Below are positions 6,469-9,933 of a DNA stretch of 9,933 nt, piece by piece. The DNA is taken from positions 344,860 through 354,792 of the forward strand of contig CP070839.1 in the NCBI GenBank assembly GCA_020341875.1, read 5' to 3'. A program made the translations under genes and the position numbers. The DNA is from Candidatus Zixiibacteriota bacterium. Lineage in GTDB: Bacteria; Zixibacteria; MSB-5A5; SM1-73. Numbering within the stretch: the first letter of the stretch is position 1; each line of letters begins with the position of its first letter. Below the pieces are notes generated by a model. It was not told where the DNA came from, searched no databases, and saw only the letters and a program-made list of their open reading frames with translations.

Positions 6469-8718
6469 ATGGCCCCAAGAAACGATTCTCCTCCCAAAAC
6501 ACCGAGCTTCAAAAAGAGTCTTGATTCTCATGCCCTTTCGGTGGCTTTCCTCTGGCACATGCACCAGCCGTACTACAAGGACCCCCGATCAGGTCAATAC
6601 AAGATGCCCTGGGTGCGCCTGCACGGACTCAAGGACTACTACGACATGGCGGCGATGCTGGATGGTTTTCCCCGGGTCCGGCAGACCTTTAACCTGGTCC
6701 CCTCGCTAATCGAACAGGTTGAAGATTATGCGCATGACCGGGCTTATGACGAGCATCTGCTCCTAACCGAAAGGCCGGCCAAAGATCTGACTTCCGCTGA
6801 AAAGGAGAAGATCCTCTCCGGCTTCTTTAGCTGCAGTTATGAGACCATGATCGAACCGTATCCCCGATTCCGGGAGCTTTACCGGAAAAGGGGAGAGGAC
6901 CTGCGAAATCTGACGTCCCGAATTCGCGATTTCAGCGTTCAGGACTTCCTGGATCTGCAGGTCTGGTCGAATCTGACCTGGATAGATCCGATCTTTGAGG
7001 AAGATCCCTTGATCGGCCGCTTGTCCAAGAAAGGACGAGATTTTAGTGAAGAAGACAAACAGGGTTTGCTCCACAAGCAGAGAGAGATTCTGGCCAAGAT
7101 TCTCCCCAAGTACAGGGAGCTGCAGGACCGCGGACAGATCGAGATATCTTTCTCGCCCTATTTTCACCCCATCATGCCTCTGATCTGCGACCACACCAGT
7201 GCCAAATTTGCACTTCCCCACATACAGCTGCCCAAAGGGGGATTCTTCCATCCTGAGGATGCGGAGGCCCAGGTCAGGGAAGGTCTGAAACTTTACGAGA
7301 AGGTCTTTGGGAGGAAGCCGGAAGGCCTTTGGCCCTCCGAGGGGAGCGTGAGCGAAGGAATCATTCCCATGCTTGCGAGATCCGGAGTGAAATGGATCGC
7401 CACCGATGAGGAGATTCTGTTTCTAAGCCTTGCCATGGGAAAGGCCGGGCGGCCGCGATCGGCTCCCAGACGCTCCGCAGTGCTTTACAGGCCTTACAGG
7501 ATAAGGGTCGAAGATAGGGATGTCGCCATAATGTTTCGGGATCACACCCTTTCTGATCTGATCGGATTCGTCTATTCTAAGTGGGATGCAGAAGAAGCCG
7601 CCGATGATTTCATCGGGCGCCTGCACCGGATAAGGAAGAGCATATCGCGAGAGCAGTTGCCAGACTCTGTGGTCTCGGTCATACTGGATGGCGAGAACTG
7701 CTGGGAATATTACAAAAATGACGGCCACGATTTTCTGTCGGCACTTTACACCAGGCTCTCAGAGGATAGGCTACTTCAAACCACTACCATGAGCGACTTC
7801 CTGAGGAGTTCCGGCAAACCTCAAAGGCTCCCTCACCTGTTCCCCGGTTCATGGATCAACCACAATTTCAGGATCTGGATCGGTCATCCGGAGGATAATC
7901 TGGCCTGGGACTTTCTGAAGAAAGCCAGGGATGCTCTGGTCCAATTCGAAAAGAAGGCAGGGAAGACCCCCAAAAGAGAGGAGATTCTGAAGAAGGCCTG
8001 GAAGGAGATCCACGTTGCCGAGGGGAGTGATTGGAATTGGTGGTACGGGGATGAGCACGAAGGCCCGGGAACCGATGAGTTCGACAGGCTGTACCGGTCG
8101 CACTTGCTCTATGTTTACGAGCTAATCGGTCAGGAGCCACCGGAGGAGCTTTATCAACCCATCAAGTCGCAGGCCGTCTCCACTCATTTTCTGCCGCCCA
8201 CCGGATACCTGAAACCGACCATTGACGGGAAGAAGAGCCACTATTACGAATGGCAGCAGGCAGGGCACTTCGATACGCGAAAGGCCGGAGGAACCATGCA
8301 TCAGGTCTCCTCCTTGGTCTCTGGCATCTATTTCGGCTCCGACGAGAAGAACGCGTATTTCAGAGTGGACACGACTATGCCGGGAAAGGAATTCGACCGG
8401 GACAGTTACGGGCTTACCTTTGAGTTGCTTCAGCCGCCCAGATATAAAATCTCGGTTAAAGAGGGAAAGGTGTCTCTTTTCAAGCGGCGGGATGGAAGTG
8501 AATGGAAACTGATCTCCTCGGAACTGAAGTTTGCCTTCGTCAAAACGTTAGAGCTGGCGATTCCCGTCAGTCTTCTTGAGTTTGAGGAGACAAAGGAGAT
8601 ATGGTTCAGGCTGATAGGGGAGAGGCAGGGGAAAGAAATGGGCAAATGGCCGGCCGTTGATCTGATTAAATTCGACTTGCCCAGCCAAAAGGGAGAGCCT
8701 ATATTTTGGGAAGTATGA
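6469..8718 (+). CDS. Glycoside hydrolase family 57 protein, alpha-glucan active
   Basis: This 749-residue enzyme belongs to GH57, a family of retaining alpha-amylases, amylopullulanases, 4-alpha-glucanotransferases and branching enzymes. Family-type motifs occur in order: HMHQPYY (30-36), GQIEISFSPYFHP (222-234), GLWPSEGSVSE (286-296) with E291 the probable catalytic nucleophile, and FRDHTLSDLIGF (356-367), which holds the candidate acid/base Asp (D358 or D363). ILDGENCWEYY (405-415) and SDWNWWYGDEH (520-530) follow. A C-terminal beta-rich domain of about 170 residues starts near residue 580 (HYYEWQQAGHFDTRKAGG) and may be a carbohydrate-binding or accessory domain. No signal peptide is seen, so it probably acts in the cytoplasm on glycogen or maltodextrin. 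The exact reaction cannot be settled from sequence. The start at 6469 has only a weak AGGA (6459-6462); a GTG at 6541 just before AFLWHMHQP is a less likely alternative. It sits 8 bp after the TPR gene and 37 bp before the small membrane protein. Confidence 0.9.
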   Translation: MAPRNDSPPKTPSFKKSLDSHALSVAFLWHMHQPYYKDPRSGQYKMPWVRLHGLKDYYDMAAMLDGFPRVRQTFNLVPSLIEQVEDYAHDRAYDEHLLLTERPAKDLTSAEKEKILSGFFSCSYETMIEPYPRFRELYRKRGEDLRNLTSRIRDFSVQDFLDLQVWSNLTWIDPIFEEDPLIGRLSKKGRDFSEEDKQGLLHKQREILAKILPKYRELQDRGQIEISFSPYFHPIMPLICDHTSAKFALPHIQLPKGGFFHPEDAEAQVREGLKLYEKVFGRKPEGLWPSEGSVSEGIIPMLARSGVKWIATDEEILFLSLAMGKAGRPRSAPRRSAVLYRPYRIRVEDRDVAIMFRDHTLSDLIGFVYSKWDAEEAADDFIGRLHRIRKSISREQLPDSVVSVILDGENCWEYYKNDGHDFLSALYTRLSEDRLLQTTTMSDFLRSSGKPQRLPHLFPGSWINHNFRIWIGHPEDNLAWDFLKKARDALVQFEKKAGKTPKREEILKKAWKEIHVAEGSDWNWWYGDEHEGPGTDEFDRLYRSHLLYVYELIGQEPPEELYQPIKSQAVSTHFLPPTGYLKPTIDGKKSHYYEWQQAGHFDTRKAGGTMHQVSSLVSGIYFGSDEKNAYFRVDTTMPGKEFDRDSYGLTFELLQPPRYKISVKEGKVSLFKRRDGSEWKLISSELKFAFVKTLELAIPVSLLEFEETKEIWFRLIGERQGKEMGKWPAVDLIKFDLPSQKGEPIFWEV

Positions 8719-8755
8719 AGTCTATGTGAAAACATGAGATTCGAGGGGAGGAAAG

Positions 8756-9121
8756 ATGACAGAGCAAATCTTCGGAACCGGTGAGACGAATTCGGAAACA
8801 GAAGAGGAACAGAGAAAGAAGATGATCGAAGAGGGGAAGGGCGCAGCAATCCTGGGCTACATACCTTTTATGTGCTTTATTCCGCTGATAAGGATGAGGG
8901 ACAATCCCTTTGCGCTCAAGCACGGCAAGCAGGGGCTGATACTCTTCATAATCGAGATCGCGGCAGTGATCTTTCTTCTTCCAAAGATCGGTGACCTCAT
9001 CTGGACCATGGTCATCGTTCTCTGTCTGGGATGCGCCGTGGCCGGGATATTCTTCGCGCTTCAGGGACAGGAGTGGAAGATTCCCTTCATCGGTGACTTG
9101 GGGGACAAGATAAAGATCTAA
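8756..9121 (+). CDS. Small three-helix membrane protein, DUF4870/Tic20-like
   Basis: This 121-residue protein has an acidic N-terminus (residues 1-27, many Glu). Three hydrophobic segments follow at about 30-46 (AAILGYIPFMCFIPLIR), 59-75 (QGLILFIIEIAAVIFLL) and 81-101 (LIWTMVIVLCLGCAVAGIFFA). Between helices 1 and 2 is NPFALKHGKQGLILF, resembling the 'F(A)xxHxKQAL' block of DUF4870/Tic20-like proteins. The C-terminus WKIPFIGDLGDKIKI is short and amphipathic. The start ATG follows GGGGAGG (8745-8751) at close spacing (4 nt). The 37-bp gap and shared direction suggest it is the third gene of the TPR-GH57 operon. The function of this family is unknown to me. The family match rests on pattern resemblance, not on a search. 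Confidence 0.78.
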   Translation: MTEQIFGTGETNSETEEEQRKKMIEEGKGAAILGYIPFMCFIPLIRMRDNPFALKHGKQGLILFIIEIAAVIFLLPKIGDLIWTMVIVLCLGCAVAGIFFALQGQEWKIPFIGDLGDKIKI

Positions 9122-9150
9122 GGTCCAAGGTTAAAGGTTGAAGGTGCAAG
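9120..9150 (+). repeat. Heptanucleotide tandem repeat AAGGTNN, about 4.4 copies
   Basis: Consecutive units AAGGTCC, AAGGTTA, AAGGTTG, AAGGTGC and a partial AAG run from 9120 to 9150 with period 7. The first two bases are also the last two of the TAA stop codon of the small membrane protein. Short 7-bp tandem repeats next to genes are known in several bacterial lineages. Confidence 0.8.
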
Positions 9151-9512
9151 ACCTCAACTTCTGGAGACCTGGCCGCGGACTGGGCCATTCCGAATCCGGG
9201 GCCGGACGCCCCGGCTACCGCTGGGAGAGACACGCCTACCACAGAGAAAATGCATGGTTGGCATCGGGGGGTCAGGGGGATAAACAGAGAGTCAAATCCT
9301 CTGGTAGGCTGGGCATCGTGCCCAGTTGAGAAGCGCTTTTTGCTGGCGGTTCCTGTTTGTTGGAGGGGTTCGAGGGATTTGATCTGCGAAAAAGAGGCGG
9401 GAAGGGTTGCACGCTGAGGCTGTTTTGGGAGGGGGCGTGTCCCATAACCTATATTATGTAAACTGCCGCTTCTCTCTTAAACAATCACTTCAACCCAACC
9501 CTCCCCCTTCTT
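9122..9512. other. Non-coding region between the small membrane protein and leuS
   Basis: About 390 bp separate two convergent genes. It starts with the heptamer repeat and contains hairpins at 9170-9187, 9196-9214 and 9309-9325. A 63-codon plus-strand frame (9138-9329) has a TTG start inside the heptamer repeat, no ribosome-binding site and no recognisable motif, so it is not called. No intrinsic terminator with a T-run is visible for either flanking gene. Confidence 0.7.
9170..9325. repeat. Cluster of inverted repeats, possible small dispersed or MITE-like element
   Basis: CCGGGGC (9196-9202) pairs with GCCCCGG (9208-9214) around a 5-nt loop. CTGGGCA (9309-9315) pairs with TGCCCAG (9319-9325) around TCG. 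TGGCC (9170-9174) pairs with GGCCA (9183-9187). GCCTACC (9234-9240) and GGTAGGC (9303-9309) form a longer-range inverted pair. No transposase or clear target-site duplication was found. Confidence 0.4.
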
Positions 9513-9933
9513 TTACTTCACTACCAGGTTGATCAGCTTATTCTGCACGAAGATGCTCTTGATTAGATTCTTCCCTTGAAGGAACTTCTTAACTCTTTCG
9601 TCGCTCAGTGCCAAGCTCTTGGCTTCTTCCTCAGGCGTGTTAACCGGCAGGCTCATGCTGGCTCTCAGCTTCCCGTTCACCTGGACCACAAAGGTGATTT
9701 CTTCCTCTTGTATAGCGTTCCTGTCATAGGATGGCCATTGAGACTGAAAGACGCTCTCTTGCTGTCGAATAATTGACCAGATCTCCTCGGCTAAATGAGG
9801 CGTGAAAGGCGCCAAGATCTGAGCCAGTTTCTTCACACAGAACCCAAAAACCTTAGACTTCTGCGTGTCCAAGCCGTCCATCACGTTCAGAAGCTCCATC
9901 CTAGAGGCAATGGCTGTGTTCAACTGCAGGGTC
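9513..9933 (-). CDS. leuS: Leucyl-tRNA synthetase, C-terminal part, 5' truncated by window edge
   Basis: The last ~140 residues of LeuRS, which charges tRNA-Leu with leucine, are encoded on the minus strand. The frame is open to the window edge (TLQLNTAIASRMELLN), so the start lies beyond it. The anticodon-binding domain is recognisable from LNTAIASRMELLNVM and LAPFTPHLAEEIW. The C-terminal module reads FVVQVNGKLRASMSLPVNTPEEEAKSLAL, then VKKFLQGKNLIKSIFVQNKLINLVVK. The QVNGK(L/V)R block and the ending 'KxIxV..KLVNIVV' are diagnostic of bacterial LeuRS. The gene converges on the small membrane protein gene and shows no evident intrinsic terminator after its stop. Confidence 0.96.
   Translation of the reverse strand, partial: TLQLNTAIASRMELLNVMDGLDTQKSKVFGFCVKKLAQILAPFTPHLAEEIWSIIRQQESVFQSQWPSYDRNAIQEEEITFVVQVNGKLRASMSLPVNTPEEEAKSLALSDERVKKFLQGKNLIKSIFVQNKLINLVVK

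Noticed and set aside
9138..9329. 63-codon frame downstream of the small membrane protein
   Set aside because: The start is a TTG within the heptamer repeat, with no Shine-Dalgarno, and the frame reads through GC-rich hairpins.
9361..9385. GGTTCGAG resembling a tRNA T-loop
   Set aside because: The flanking bases do not form the 5-bp T stem, and no acceptor, D or anticodon arm is found nearby.

Overview
The window looks like chromosomal DNA of an anaerobic or facultative diderm bacterium with moderately GC-rich DNA. The evidence is a respiratory-type formate dehydrogenase, a signal-peptide-bearing outer-membrane beta-barrel of the OmpP1/FadL family (hence an outer membrane), consensus sigma-70-type promoter elements and strong AGGAGG ribosome-binding sites. 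I cannot assign a phylum. Gene content would fit a deltaproteobacterium-like lineage or one of the uncultivated diderm candidate phyla, but that is only an impression. No mobile element, CRISPR array, tRNA or rRNA was found.

Region 1 (1-3459) is a formate dehydrogenase locus. It opens inside the catalytic molybdenum/tungsten-bis-MGD alpha subunit (only the C-terminal part is present). The four-cluster iron-sulfur beta subunit follows 1 bp later and a very strong rho-independent terminator closes the operon. No cytochrome b gamma subunit follows. Next come fdhD (sulfurtransferase that activates formate dehydrogenase) on the plus strand and, convergent with it, mobB (molybdopterin guanine dinucleotide synthesis) on the minus strand. 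The four genes form a functional set: enzyme, sulfur insertion and cofactor nucleotide attachment.

Region 2 (3460-5640) starts with a 384-bp gap holding a cluster of overlapping inverted repeats and a perfect TTGACA-N17-TATAAT promoter. The promoter drives a 571-residue FadL-family outer-membrane protein, which ends at a clear terminator and is therefore probably monocistronic.

Region 3 (5790-9121) is a likely three-gene operon: a membrane-anchored TPR-like protein, a 749-residue cytoplasmic GH57 alpha-glucan-active enzyme, and a small three-helix membrane protein resembling the DUF4870/Tic20-like group. The last gene ends in a short heptanucleotide tandem repeat that includes its stop codon.

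Region 4 (9122-9933) is about 390 bp of non-coding DNA with several hairpins, then the 3' end of leuS (leucyl-tRNA synthetase) on the minus strand, truncated by the window edge.

Most of this is ordinary housekeeping or energy-metabolism content. I see no clear new multi-gene system. The observations most worth following are the gamma-less FDH operon, the structured intergenic element near 3629-3689, the heptamer repeat, and the uncharacterised TPR-GH57-small membrane protein operon.
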